Made by a program: the position numbers and the translations under genes. Source: Streptomyces roseochromogenus subsp. oscitans DS 12.976 (GTDB lineage: Bacteria > Actinomycetota > Actinomycetes > Streptomycetales > Streptomycetaceae). Taken from it: 64,000 nt of DNA. Shown one piece after another: positions 1 through 8,797 of this stretch. The stretch lies in assembly GCF_000497445.1 (NCBI RefSeq), contig NZ_CM002285.1:5501940-5565939 (forward strand), written 5' to 3'. Within the stretch, counting starts at the first letter, position 1, and the number at the start of each line of letters is the position of its first letter. A model generated the notes under the pieces. The model was given only the letters and a program-made list of their open reading frames with translations, was not told where the DNA came from and searched no databases.

Positions 1-374
1 TCGAGCGTCTTGCTGTCGTAGGGGCTGTACCAGGTGCCGGCGACAGCCCGGCACAGCGAGTCCTGCGTCACGCCCTTTCCATCGCGCGCCAAGACGACTT
101 CGCGGGTGTCACACTGCCCGTAAACCTTGGCCCAGTGTGGGAACTTCGCCCGCGAGTAACCGGGCGTCTGGTGCGGTTCTTCGACCTTGAGTTCGCCAAG
201 CTCCTTGAGGGCGACATCGGCGCCCGGCGGCTCAGGCAGGTCGCGCCGCAGGGCCAGCGCACTGTAATAGGGCAAGGGGGCTGCGGAGGCAGGAGTGGTG
301 ACGGCCGGGAGGAGTCCGGCCAGGCACACCAGTACGAGGGTGGCGGCGCGGCGCCACGCAGTGGAGATGATCAC
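1..374 (-). CDS. Secreted HNH-type nuclease, DUF1524/GmrSD C-terminal family (3' end outside window)
   Basis: The gene runs off the left edge, so only about the first 124 residues are visible. A GTG at 372-374 begins a Sec-type signal (Arg-rich start, Leu/Val/Ala core, cut near ASA-AP). Then follow the segments ALALRRDL, GYSRAKFPHW and CDTREVVLARD. This order (an Ala-Leu helix, the GYSR.KF.HW motif, then Cys-Asp-Thr-Arg ahead of the catalytic region) is typical of small secreted actinobacterial DUF1524 proteins; the HNH core itself would lie outside. I infer an extracellular nuclease role. No good ribosome binding site is visible, so the start is tentative. Confidence 0.6.
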   Translation of the reverse strand, partial: MIISTAWRRAATLVLVCLAGLLPAVTTPASAAPLPYYSALALRRDLPEPPGADVALKELGELKVEEPHQTPGYSRAKFPHWAKVYGQCDTREVVLARDGKGVTQDSLCRAVAGTWYSPYDSKTL

Positions 375-490
375 GCGTATCAAGTACCAGCAGCGGCAAC
401 TGCAGTGCGGGCAACGTGCTCCGAACGCGGCGTGCCGTTCAGCACCACGGATGTTGAAGCAGTGGACACTCGTAGGCCATGAGAGGCGAC

Positions 491-769
491 ATGAGCGAGC
501 GGGCTCGGGAGCGGCTGGTCGACGACGTGGAGGCTGGTCCTGGCGGTGCCATGACCGATGATGTCGGCGTCATCACGGGTCAACTGACCGTTGCCACGAC
601 CCCGCTCGGCGATGGACAAGCCCAGATCGAGATCCAGTACGCGCAAGCGGACGAGTGGTACACCCTTACCGGCAGTCCCGCTCCCGTCCCGCCCAGTGGG
701 TTGAAGGCTCTCCATCGGGACGTGCTGGAGCGTGTTCGTCGCGGTGATGGCGCCGAGGCCCCACGCTGA
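491..769 (+). CDS. Small hypothetical protein
   Basis: Unrecognised protein of 92 residues. The ATG at 491 is preceded by GAGAGGC, a fair ribosome binding site, and was chosen over the in-frame ATG at 479. The product is acidic at the N-terminus with a Val/Thr-rich middle (GQLTVATTPLGDG) that looks like short beta strands. No signal peptide or membrane segment is seen. It lies divergent from the secreted nuclease at 1-374. Function unknown; expression is likely but not certain. Confidence 0.4.
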   Translation: MSERARERLVDDVEAGPGGAMTDDVGVITGQLTVATTPLGDGQAQIEIQYAQADEWYTLTGSPAPVPPSGLKALHRDVLERVRRGDGAEAPR

Positions 770-1014
770 CCGGGCGTGCGCTGCGCGGGATGCCCGCAGG
801 CCCGGAAGAGCGTGGTCTGCGGCCGGGCGGCCCTCGCGGAGCGCGAGCGACATCGCGACCGGGACAGCGAGGTTCATGGCGATGTCGCCACACCAGCCGA
901 ACGCGCCCCTCGCGTGACAGGTGCCCCAGACAGGCGGCTGGCCACCGGCTTCCAGGCAACTGCGGCGCCTGCTCATTGGCATACTGGTGAGGCGTTCAGC
1001 CATGGGAGGGTGAA

Positions 1015-1458
1015 GTGGGGCTACAAGGCTCGTTTTCGTCGGTTGTACGAGTGGAACGTCACCTGTTCGCCTTGGCTGACACCGACCCAGAGAGAGAAGA
1101 GACGTTCTCGCAGATCCCGGACAACTCGGCGTTTCTGGCCCACGAAGGCTCCGTGGTGGTTGCGTCCGATCTGGAAGACCAGAGGGCCAAGGTGAGGGTG
1201 GAGCTATGGGACTCGCCGCCCGATGCACCAGCCGAAGAAGAATTCAAAAGTTTGGGAGAGCCGAGCGCCGTCTTCTTTGAGTCCGAGCGAATTCAGCTGA
1301 TCAGCCTAATGCAAGAACCACAGTCAGACGAGTATGCACTTACCAGTGCTGGCCCCTACCGCGTACGCGTGTGGATGGGATCTCAGCAAGAGAACCCTGC
1401 TGAAGAGCTAGACGCGTACCGACTCTTCGAGAGCTTCGTCATCCAGCTGTGGAGATAA
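1015..1458 (+). CDS. ComJ-like protein (possible nuclease inhibitor)
   Basis: The protein has 147 residues and starts at a GTG at 1015 behind GGGAGGGTGA. No signal peptide is present, so it is probably cytoplasmic. The pattern is an N-terminal beta region, GSVVVAS, KVRVELWDSPP, a middle segment ending SLMQEP and a C-terminal PYRVRVWMGS hairpin. This recalls the beta-sandwich ComJ/Nin family, which inhibits the NucA nuclease in Bacillus. It lies 48 bases from, and convergent with, a NucA/NucB-domain nuclease gene at 1507-2766, which supports the reading. The family assignment is from overall pattern only; it may be another small beta-rich protein. Confidence 0.45.
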   Translation: MGLQGSFSSVVRVERHLFALADTDPEREETFSQIPDNSAFLAHEGSVVVASDLEDQRAKVRVELWDSPPDAPAEEEFKSLGEPSAVFFESERIQLISLMQEPQSDEYALTSAGPYRVRVWMGSQQENPAEELDAYRLFESFVIQLWR

Positions 1459-1506
1459 CGCGGTCGGCGGGGCAGCCGCGAGTCGGCCGCCCCGCCGCAG
1501 CGGTGA

Positions 1507-2766
1507 CTAGCTCACGTGAACGTAGAAGGCATCACCGTCCAGGATGCGGTCGTCGTTGTACCAGGCGGAGAGCTGGGACCCCGCTTTCTGGTTGTCCTTG
1601 CTCGTCAGAGCTCGCGCGGAGAAGTTGCCGTTGGCGTTGTAGGCCCCTTCCTTTGTAGTGCTGAAGGGGTACTCGTCACAGTCCTTGCCGTCACTGGAGT
1701 AGTTCGGCCACTCCGCCTGGCAGGCCGCCCGCGCAGTGTCGCGGTTCCGATCCCGCAGCTTCGTGTCGTAGAAGATCCGGTGCAGAGGCATGGAAGAGAG
1801 GCCCCCCGGGATCTTCTTGCCAGCCTTCTTCGGGACGGTGATCTCCGGACGGTTCTGTGCGTCCCAGATGTGCTGCGCTGTCTCCTTGACATCGGCATTG
1901 CCGCGGTCGTAGTTCATAGTCGCGCGGATGTCCGTGAAGATGCTGCCCTTCTTGTACTTCAGGTAGGGCGCACTGTCGAACCGGACTGTGATCTCGGGTT
2001 CGGGGAGCTGGACGTTGTGGCTTCCGTCCGAGATGAAGAAGGTGGCCGGAACGAAGTTGAAAGTGTGGACTTTGTCCTTGCCGGTGCCGGAGGCTTCGTC
2101 TTCGTCGAAGATCAAAATTTCCATGTTGTCACGCTTCCAGCTTGTGAGGCTGGGGTCTTCCTTCGCTGAGCCGACCTCACCTCGGAAGCCGCCCGAGACC
2201 TGCGTGACACCGTTATGCTTTTCCCCTTTATGCAGGATGGGGCCGTTCCCGTTGGCCTCGTTCCACCTGTTGATCAAAAAAGTTGTCTTGTCTTTGATGG
2301 TGCCGGTGCTCTGGATGTTGTCGAAGTACTGGTCAAAGGCGACAGTTCGCTCGCCCTGAAAGGCGTACCCGACGATCGTCTCCACGTAGGTGAGCGTCCC
2401 GACCGGCTCACCAGTGTCGACATCTGTACCGACGACCTGGACGGTGCCCCGGCGGCACAAGGCGAAGTGGTTTTTGACCCAGTTCGGTTGGCCGTTCGTG
2501 TTGCCGTGTTTGATGCACTCGCCGTAGGTGACGTCGTCATAGTTAAAGTTTGTGCCCGGAGGCCTCCCCCCGCCGCCGGCTCGGACGCCCGAAGCCCCAT
2601 CCGAGGCGCCGGGCGGGAGAGAGCCTGACTCGTCCAACGGCGTATAGGTCGCCGTATAGGTGATGTGGTCCGACTTCGGATCGCTGACGCTGAACGCCGT
2701 CGCAGGCGACAGCAGCACAGCAACGGCGCTCATGACGACAGGCAAAACCCATCTGGCAGGTCTCAC
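1507..2766 (-). CDS. Secreted NucA/NucB-domain deoxyribonuclease
   Basis: The preferred start is GTG at 2764-2766, with AGGGGG seven to eight bases upstream, giving 419 residues. A signal peptide (hydrophobic ALPVVMSAVAVLL-like core) leads the protein. The middle 250 residues are an unassigned beta-rich region. The last 120 residues hold the nuclease domain: RDRNRDTARAACQ, then CDEYPFSTTKEGA, the signature in which Asp and Glu act with metal in NucB-type DNases. Expected to cleave extracellular DNA, as NucB does in biofilms. The large N-terminal extension is unusual, since family members from Bacillus are about 140 residues. The neighbour at 1015-1458 may be its inhibitor. Confidence 0.75.
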   Translation of the reverse strand: MRPARWVLPVVMSAVAVLLSPATAFSVSDPKSDHITYTATYTPLDESGSLPPGASDGASGVRAGGGGRPPGTNFNYDDVTYGECIKHGNTNGQPNWVKNHFALCRRGTVQVVGTDVDTGEPVGTLTYVETIVGYAFQGERTVAFDQYFDNIQSTGTIKDKTTFLINRWNEANGNGPILHKGEKHNGVTQVSGGFRGEVGSAKEDPSLTSWKRDNMEILIFDEDEASGTGKDKVHTFNFVPATFFISDGSHNVQLPEPEITVRFDSAPYLKYKKGSIFTDIRATMNYDRGNADVKETAQHIWDAQNRPEITVPKKAGKKIPGGLSSMPLHRIFYDTKLRDRNRDTARAACQAEWPNYSSDGKDCDEYPFSTTKEGAYNANGNFSARALTSKDNQKAGSQLSAWYNDDRILDGDAFYVHVS

Positions 2767-3039
2767 AGATACCCCCTGGAGATGTGGTCTCGACCAACAT
2801 AGACGGCTCGTGATCTTGGCAGGGTCGATGCCTTCAAGAGTGATCAACCCCACACAGGAGTTCTCTTTGGAACGTCTTCTCGCTGGGCGCTTTACTGGCC
2901 ATCAGGCGGCAAAATGTCAACCTCCAGCCGCAAAGGTAGACCGGTTCACAGCGAATCGCTGGCTAATTCCCGCCGTGAACCAGAGGCTTAGATGCGGACA
3001 TCGGCCAGTACGTGCCGCTGAATCCGGAGGAGGAACACC

Positions 3040-3420
3040 GTGAGAGGCAAACCGTTCGTCCGGCGAGAGGGGAACGGGTTCGCCGTGCGGTTCGTCGGGG
3101 CACAGCGTGACCTCGTCGGCGAGGCACTGCTCTCGCTCGCCTACAGGCGGGAGGGCGAATCTGCACTCCAGGTGTGGGCCGGGTGTGGTAGACAGCAACT
3201 GGAAGAACTCCACGGCAGGATCCAGAGTGCCGGTGATCGTGAGTATGTGGTTCTCTCAGCCGGGGAACTGCATACTCTGCACGCCGTGCTGACGTCCGTG
3301 TACTGCATGTTCGCTTCGGAGGAGGGCTTCCACGAGCAGCTCGGGTTTTACCGCGAGAACCTTTTCGCCCTGGTGGGCGGCCTGATGGTGACAGTAGGCC
3401 AGGCTGCCACAACCGAGTAA
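3040..3420 (+). CDS. Hypothetical protein
   Basis: Unrecognised protein of 126 residues starting at GTG 3040, with a strong GGAGGAGG ribosome binding site at 3026-3033. The sequence shows an N-terminal beta part (FVRREGNGFAVRF), a central amphipathic helix (QQLEELHGRIQ) and a C-terminal helical pair containing FHEQLGFYRENLFALV. It appears soluble. It is a single-gene unit, closed by the hairpin at 3441-3473. Widely seen codon use and good signals make the gene real; function unknown. Confidence 0.6.
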   Translation: MRGKPFVRREGNGFAVRFVGAQRDLVGEALLSLAYRREGESALQVWAGCGRQQLEELHGRIQSAGDREYVVLSAGELHTLHAVLTSVYCMFASEEGFHEQLGFYRENLFALVGGLMVTVGQAATTE

Positions 3421-3440
3421 TCGGATCCATCGGTCCGTCA

Positions 3441-3473
3441 GGCCCCGCCGAAGCTTTCGGCTTCGGCGGGGCC
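3441..3473 (+). terminator. Intrinsic-type terminator hairpin
   Basis: A perfect 14-bp stem (3441-3454 with 3460-3473, GGCCCCGCCGAAGC and its complement) closes a five-base loop, 20 bases after the stop at 3420. No U-run follows, which is usual for Streptomyces terminators. Confidence 0.75.
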
Positions 3474-3492
3474 CTGGCGCCGCACAGGACTA

Positions 3493-3578
3493 TTGGATGA
3501 GCAGGGCGAAGGACTTCGGATGACGAGCGGTCTGCAAGCAGCCGAACAGGTGATCAACCTCGTGCGGGAGACCCAGGG
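3493..3578 (+). pseudogene. Truncated 5' end of an unidentified gene at a junction
   Basis: From the TTG at 3493 or ATG at 3520 there is a coding-like start (MTSGLQAAEQVINLVRETQ) that ends abruptly where homology to trpS on the other strand begins, near 3578. I read it as the beginning of a gene cut off by a deletion or recombination event. The original product cannot be named. Confidence 0.3.
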
Positions 3579-3975
3579 TAGCCGAGCAGGCCGTACGGCA
3601 TCTCTTCCTTGCCCGAGTCCCGAGCCATGTCTTTCAGGCTGGGCACGCGTTCCAGGCGCGGTACGGTCACCAGGTTCTGGAACAGGGTGTTGAGCTCGCT
3701 GACCTCGGGGATGGCCGATTCCAGGTAGAAGGTCGCCCGGGCCGGGTTGATGCCGGCCGCTAGGGAGTCCAGGACCATGTCCAGGGCGTTGGTGGAGACC
3801 TTGGCGATGTCCTCCCGGGTGTTCTTGGTGGTGAGCATGTGCAGGTCGGCGATGATCAGGAACGTGTCTCGTACTTGTGCTGGAGCTGCGCCCGGTTGGC
3901 GATGCTGCCCACCTAGTGGCCGAGGTGCAGCCTTCCGGTGGGTCGGTCTCCAGTGAGCATGCGATGGTCGGTCAT
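3576..3975 (-). pseudogene. trpS: Tryptophanyl-tRNA synthetase remnant
   Basis: Read from the ATG at 3973-3975, this encodes TGDRPTGRLHLGH, with the class I synthetase HIGH-type motif as HLGH. A TAG (3913-3915) replaces the expected Tyr, then two extra bases shift the frame before DTFLIIADLHMLTT. Homology continues through NTREDI, the GINPARATFYLES region and PYGLLGYP, then stops at about 3576. This is roughly the first 130 residues of a normally 330-residue enzyme. It carries three lesions: a stop, a frameshift and a 3' truncation. Second trpS copies in Streptomyces often give resistance to indolmycin-type inhibitors, so a dead extra copy is plausible. Confidence 0.8.
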
Positions 3976-4072
3976 GGAACTGAGGGCCCTTCAAAGGTCT
4001 TGTGGAACAACGACAGCCGGTGCGATGAGGTGCCATTCTCGCCGGTCGTATCCTGCCGAAGCGCCCCGATTA

Positions 4073-4932
4073 AGACGCCGTTTCATTTGGTGAGTCGGCG
4101 GTGGCAGATGAGGGCTGCTGATATACCGACGAAGGCGAGGAAGTGTTCCGACTTTCGCTCGTAGCGGCGGTGCAGGCGTCGGCAGCCGGCCAGCCAGGAC
4201 ACGGTCCTCTCGACCACCCAGCGGTGACGGCCGAGCCGCGTGGACGACTCGATGCCCTTGCGGGCGATACGGTGCCGGATGCCTCGTTCACGGAGCCATT
4301 TCCGCAGGTGGTCGTAGTCATAGCCCTTGTCTGCGTGGAGCTTGGAGGGGCGTCGGCGGCGGGGCCCGCGGCGGGAACGGATGGGCGGGATCCCACGCAC
4401 GAGCGGCTTCAGACCGAGACTGTCGTGCATGTTGGCGCCGGAGATCCCCAGTGACAGGGGCAGTCCGCTCCGGTCCGTGATGAGGTGAATCTTCGATCCC
4501 AACTTGCCACGGTCGGTCGGATTCGGTCCGGTCAGTGGCCCCCTTTTGCGGCCCGGACACTGACCGAGTCGATCGCGCACCGTGACCAGTCCAACTCGCC
4601 ACGGCTGCCGAGTTCGTCCAGGATGACGCGGTGGAGCCTGGCCCAGACCCTGTCCCGGCTCCACTGGGCAAATCGCCGGTAGACCGTGGGCCAGGCCGGT
4701 CCGAACACCGGCGGCAACTGCCGCCAGGTACAGCCCGAGGTGGCCACGAAGATGATCGCGGCAAGCGTTTCGCGATCACCCGCCCGACGTCGGCCCCCGC
4801 CCTGCGGACGCCTCACCTCCGTCGGCGGCACCACCCGCCGGAACAACACCCATAACTCGTCCGGCACCAGCCGCTCAACCAGATCCGTAATGCACGATTC
4901 AACGAACGATCACACCAAAAGAAACGGTGTCT
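4073..4932 (-). mobile_element. IS5-family insertion sequence (IS427-like group)
   Basis: The element is bounded by 20-bp imperfect inverted repeats (4073-4092 and 4913-4932, 18 of 20 matching; AGACGCCGTTT against AGACACCGTTT on the other strand). It is about 860 bp and carries one transposase split over two frames. No clear target duplication was found; the right end abuts another IS at 4934, which may have destroyed it. Confidence 0.85.
4083..4867 (-). CDS. IS5-family transposase, two overlapping frames joined by frameshift
   Basis: The first frame (4867 down to 4532) begins VPDELWVLFRRVVPP and has the N-terminal DUF4096-like segment, the GCTWRQLPP motif and DWSRCAIDS, containing the first catalytic Asp. 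The second frame (to 4083) carries GSKIHLITD, HADKGYD (second Asp) and RWVVERTVSWL, with the catalytic Glu. The frames overlap at a run of four A and five G (near 4543-4551 on the plus strand), the usual site of programmed frameshifting in this group. The joined protein is about 260 residues, normal for the family. It appears intact, so the copy may be mobile. Confidence 0.85.
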
Positions 4933-4933
4933 G

Positions 4934-6778
4934 AGCTTGACTCTGTCGGGGATCTTGTAGTTTCCCGGCGCGGCGGCGTGATCAGCGGGCATGCTCGGAC
5001 TGTTCCGAAGACCGATGCAGTTGTCGAGGTGCTCGTTGTCCCTGCGCCCCCGTCCCGGTGAGCAAGTCCCGCCTCTGACTGCGCAGATCACGCGGGCGAG
5101 CAACCCGGGCGGTACGACGGCGATATGGGTACGTGACCGCCTCGACGGACTGTGGAACGACGAGGACTTCGCCGACTGGTACCCGCGCGACGGTCGTCCG
5201 GGCCTCTCACCTGCTCAATTGGCCACGGTCTGCGTGCTGCAGTTCCTACTCGGCCTCTCGGATCGGCAGGCTGCCGAGGCGGTGCGCTGCCGCATCGACT
5301 TTAAATACGCCCTCGCGCTGGAGCTCGATGACCCCGGTTTCCACCACAGCGTGCTCTCCGACTTTCGCGAGCGTCTCGCCGAGGGCGACCGTGCCGACCG
5401 GCTCCTGGACCTCGCGCTGGTCCGGCTCAAGGACGCCGGGCTCGTGCGTGAACGCACCACACAGCGCACCGATTCCACGCACGTCCTGGCCGCGGTGCGT
5501 GACCTGACCCGCCTGGAGCTGGTCACCGAGGCGGTTCGCGCCGCTCTCGAAGAGGTCGCCGGCATCTCCCCGCACCTGCTGGACGAGCTGGTCGATGAGG
5601 ACTGGGGGCTGCGCTACGGTCGGCCGGTCCGCCTGGGGAAGAACCCCACCAAGCCCATGACCAGGATTCTTGCCACCGGAAGCGACGCCGTCCGGCTCCT
5701 GGATCACCTCCACCGGCGCGGAGTGAATCTCATGTCCGGTCCTCGTGTCCAGGCTCTGCGGCAGATCATGGTGCAGAACTACCACCGTGATGCTGCTGGG
5801 CACCTGCGCTGGCGCACCGCCGAGAAGGAAGGCGGGGCGGGTCTGCCGCCGTCGTCGAGGGCGATCGTCTCGCCCTACGACACCTCGGCCCGCTACGCAC
5901 GGCACGGGCACATCATCAGCTGGAAGGGGTTCACCGCTCACCTGACCGAGACCTGCGCTCCCGAGGGCCCCAACGTGATCACGGATGTCGCCACCACCGC
6001 GGCTACCACACACGACAGCCAGGTCCTGCCCGGCATCCACACCCGCCTGTCCCGTCGCGGACTGCTGCCCGCCGAGCACCTGGTCGACGCCGGCTACACC
6101 TCCCTGCCCCACCTGGAACACGCCGCCCGTGAACATCAGGTCACCGTCTCCGGGCCGCTGAAGAGCAACCCCACCCGCCAGCACCGCCGAGGCGAGGGCT
6201 TCGCCCGGGACGACTTCCACATCAACTTCGATCGTCAGCAGGTCACCTGTCCCCAGGGACAGGCCAGCCAGGGCTGGCACGGCCCCTACCCGACCTCCTC
6301 GCCCACCGCGGCCCCGCTGATCGTGGCCCGGTTCACCAAGAGCCAGTGCCAGCCCTGCCCGGCTCGCGCTCAATGCACCACCTCCCGCGAAAGCCACCGC
6401 ACCGTGGGCTTTCCCCCACGAGAGCTCCGCGACATGCAACTCCGCGTCCGCGCCGAGCAACAGACGCCAGAGTGGAAGGCCCGCTACGCGGTCCGCTCCG
6501 GGGTGGAGGGCACGGTCAACGAGTTCGCCCACGGACACGGCATGCGACGCTGCCGTTACCGAGGACAGGGAAAGGCCCACGTCCAGCACGTCCTGACCGC
6601 CATCGCCGTCAACATCGAGCGCCTCAGCGGACTGCCACCAGCCGTGGAAGCACCCACGCCCCGCCAGCCTACTGCCTTCCAGAACTACCTCGACCAACGC
6701 GAGATTCCTCGACTGAAGTCCTGGCGCACCCTGGGTAGTTGACCTCGACGACTACAAGATCCCCGACAGAGTCAAGCT
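4934..6778 (+). mobile_element. IS1182-family insertion sequence
   Basis: Perfect 27-bp inverted repeats lie at 4934-4960 and 6752-6778 (outer bases AGCTTGACTCTG and the complement). They enclose a single full-length transposase gene, total 1845 bp. The left end is one base from the IS5-type element. No target duplication is evident. Confidence 0.92.
5036..6742 (+). CDS. IS1182-family transposase
   Basis: A DDE transposase that moves the surrounding element. The TTG at 5036 ([12 protein letters not shown]) with GAGGT upstream is the likely start; an in-frame ATG at 4991 would add 15 unusual residues. Visible features: the N-terminal DUF772-like region ([35 protein letters not shown]), first Asp in QRTDSTHV, second Asp in HLVDAGYTS, a Cys cluster typical of the family ([11 protein letters not shown]) and the catalytic Glu in [11 protein letters not shown]. 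At 568 residues it is full length and intact. Confidence 0.9.
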   Translation: MSLRPRPGEQVPPLTAQITRASNPGGTTAIWVRDRLDGLWNDEDFADWYPRDGRPGLSPAQLATVCVLQFLLGLSDRQAAEAVRCRIDFKYALALELDDPGFHHSVLSDFRERLAEGDRADRLLDLALVRLKDAGLVRERTTQRTDSTHVLAAVRDLTRLELVTEAVRAALEEVAGISPHLLDELVDEDWGLRYGRPVRLGKNPTKPMTRILATGSDAVRLLDHLHRRGVNLMSGPRVQALRQIMVQNYHRDAAGHLRWRTAEKEGGAGLPPSSRAIVSPYDTSARYARHGHIISWKGFTAHLTETCAPEGPNVITDVATTAATTHDSQVLPGIHTRLSRRGLLPAEHLVDAGYTSLPHLEHAAREHQVTVSGPLKSNPTRQHRRGEGFARDDFHINFDRQQVTCPQGQASQGWHGPYPTSSPTAAPLIVARFTKSQCQPCPARAQCTTSRESHRTVGFPPRELRDMQLRVRAEQQTPEWKARYAVRSGVEGTVNEFAHGHGMRRCRYRGQGKAHVQHVLTAIAVNIERLSGLPPAVEAPTPRQPTAFQNYLDQREIPRLKSWRTLGS

Positions 6779-7108
6779 AAGGCGACGGGTCGTCGCCGTC
6801 ATCGGGCTGCGTGGTCGGCTCCGGCAGGTCGAGCACAGCATGGCCGCGGAGGTCAATGGCCTGGCGCTGGAGGCGGATGTGTAATGGTGACGTCGGGCGC
6901 GAGCCGGAGGGCTCCGGGGCAGGGACCGATCTCGCATCATCCGAACCGTCTATGGCGGGCCGTCTGCCCGCCGGGTGGGGAATAGAGTGGCATTCCGCCG
7001 AGTGGTGTAACCCGGCAGGTTTCGCGGCGTCGCACGTCGCTAGAATGATCCGTTCCGGCAGCACTTGGCGCCCGGAGTGCATATTCCATTGGGCGGCTCT
7101 CGCCTGGA
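6779..7108 (+). other. IS-flanking stretch with a possible gene remnant
   Basis: Directly after the IS right repeat the plus strand reads RRRVVAVIGLRGRLRQVEH and on to a stop at about 6884, which looks like the last 35 codons of a gene whose front was lost. Its identity cannot be told. From 6885 to 7108 I see no convincing gene. Confidence 0.3.
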
Positions 7109-7339
7109 CTACCGCTGATACCGAGCCTCAGCCTTGGCCCGGAACTTCTCGAACTTCTCCGGCCGGTACCGCTGATGCCACAACACATTTAGCGCCGCCA
7201 AGCCGCTCAGCAGCACGACGCCGAGTGCCCAACCGATCACCACTGGCCAACTGCGATGCTGGGCAATGTTCGTGATTGCCGCAAAAGCAGCAAAGCCGAC
7301 CACAACGAGAACCTGCCGTATCCACCATCTTCGAGACAT
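7109..7339 (-). CDS. Small membrane protein
   Basis: Unrecognised 76-residue protein. The ATG at 7337-7339 follows GCGGGGC and is preferred over an upstream in-frame start. Two hydrophobic helices are visible, VLVVVGFAAFAAITNIA and VVIGWALGVVLLSGLAALNVL, followed by a basic, charged tail (RYRPEKFEKFRAKAEARY) that should lie in the cytoplasm. It stands alone beside the IS scar. Role unknown. Confidence 0.6.
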   Translation of the reverse strand: MSRRWWIRQVLVVVGFAAFAAITNIAQHRSWPVVIGWALGVVLLSGLAALNVLWHQRYRPEKFEKFRAKAEARYQR

Positions 7340-7512
7340 GCCCCGCACTCTAAACGCCACTCGGGCTGTCAGCGATCAAGGAGACTCAACCGTGACCCAG
7401 GACCGCCTTGCGGGATTTGAGGCGGACCGGGCTACACCACTCAGTGGGACACCATCGGGGGGCGACCACGGCGAGCCGGAGCACCAGACTGGCGTGCTGG
7501 AGGATGCTCGAT

Positions 7513-8151
7513 CTACCGCTCTCTGTTGAATGTTGCATCCTGTGCCCATTTCGACAGCAGAACCCGGCAACGATGAGGCGAACACAAAGGGTCAGCGAAC
7601 TCAAGCAGCTTGGTGCTCCAGTCTCGCGGACGCGTGCACGATGACCCCGGGCTTAGCAGACGCAGGAGCTCTGTTGCCAGAGCAACTTGTCGTACGGCGG
7701 TCTCCCCTCCAGAGCGCGCGCGAGAGTCCCATACTTGCGGACGCCTCCGCGACGGCGGGCACCACCAACTCGAACCATGTCGTCTTCCCCCGGGACAGGG
7801 CTGGCTCCCCCACGCTGTCGCCAACGCGTCCACGAGGAGCAAACCGCGCCCGCTCTCATCCCTGAGCTCGGCACAGGACGGGCTCACCAACGTGGTCTCG
7901 ACATCGGTGACTTCCACGCGCAGCCTCTCGCCGGTCCAGCGCACGCACACCACACACGAGGCCTGCGTGTGCGTGATCGAGTTCGTCACCACTTCCGTCG
8001 TCAGCAACTTCAGGTCGTCAAACAAGGGAGAATCCAAGGGAAACCCGAGCTCTCGAGCGCGGTGCGCAACGCTGCTTCGTGCGACGGGTACCGCTTCCTC
8101 CAGCGGCGGGACGGTGAACGCGTAGGGCGATTCTTCGAGCCGGCGCGACAT
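7513..8151 (-). CDS. RsbW/SpoIIAB-like anti-sigma factor ATPase, probable C-terminal frameshift
   Basis: The N-terminal 115 residues form an HATPase_c domain of the serine-kinase anti-sigma type: N-box LLTTEVVTNSITHT, strand VCVRWTGERLRVEVTD and G-box ESGRGLLLVDALATAWG. Such proteins bind sigma factors or phosphorylate anti-anti-sigma partners in the cytoplasm. After WGSQPCPGG the reading goes off family pattern. Adding one G to the G5 run (plus-strand C at 7787-7791) would give the expected GKTTWFEL ending, which exists in the neighbouring frame to 7601. Either a recent mutation or a sequence error is likely. Residues after about 120 should not be trusted. Confidence 0.65.
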   Translation of the reverse strand: MSRRLEESPYAFTVPPLEEAVPVARSSVAHRARELGFPLDSPLFDDLKLLTTEVVTNSITHTQASCVVCVRWTGERLRVEVTDVETTLVSPSCAELRDESGRGLLLVDALATAWGSQPCPGGRRHGSSWWCPPSRRRPQVWDSRARSGGETAVRQVALATELLRLLSPGSSCTRPRDWSTKLLEFADPLCSPHRCRVLLSKWAQDATFNRER

Positions 8152-8797
8152 GGCTAGACCTCTCGACGGTCAGGGGCTACGGCGTAAACGCGATCTCCGG
8201 TAGGTGAACGGATCGCAGGCCGACTTCACCTGGCAGCCCCGCAGAGGAACCAGTACATCTGTCCCGGCAGCGGCGGATGACCACCATGGACCATGCGTCG
8301 CCCTAGTCCCTATCGCTGCGGTGATATCACGGCCGAGACTGAACTTCTTGTCTACTCGCTGAAGAGTGTCTGGCGCTCCATCACCAGACTACGGGTGTCG
8401 GCCTGTTACGCGACTACGCTGCTGCCGGCCTTCCACCAGACCCGATGGCATGTGGGTTCGAAGTTGGAGGAGGCTCGTTGAATCTTCGCCATCTTCGAAC
8501 ATGCAGGTCGGAGACTCTGGCGTGGCGCTCGCTCGGGGTACTCATGCTGATCACGGGCGGGAGTCGGCGATCTTGATCATCCGTCATGTCATCGGTCGAG
8601 ACAGTTACATTTGGGTCATTGAACCCAACCCAGCCAGCCGGGTTGTTAATTTCAAGCAACCGCTCGCGGCGGCACGGCCCGAAGGGCACATCAGCCCCCA
8701 GCGTCATCTCCCGGTGCGGTACGCTCTCGCGGCCCACGGCCAGCGACGGCGTCCGCGAGGGTCGCAGCCAGGTCCCCGTTGTATGTAGTGTGCGGAA
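8152..8797. other. Gene-poor stretch
   Basis: No convincing gene in 646 bases. It contains the palindrome GTGATATCAC at 8321-8330, which recurs at 60761-60770, and at its right end the promoter-like TAGTGT (8786-8791) for the next gene. Confidence 0.4.
8786..8797 (+). promoter_or_regulatory. Leaderless-type promoter for the DinB-like gene
   Basis: TAGTGT at 8786-8791 fits a -10 element and sits six bases before the ATG, which would put the transcript start at or next to the start codon. No ribosome binding site is seen. Confidence 0.5.

Noticed and set aside
380..1228. Long minus-strand ORF of 282 codons overlapping two plus-strand genes
   Set aside because: Arg/Ser/Pro-rich composition typical of a shadow frame, and it overlaps better supported genes and their ribosome binding sites.
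5246..6697. 483-codon minus-strand ORF inside the IS1182-family transposase gene
   Set aside because: It mirrors the transposase coding strand; Gly/Val/Asp-rich composition is that of an antisense frame.
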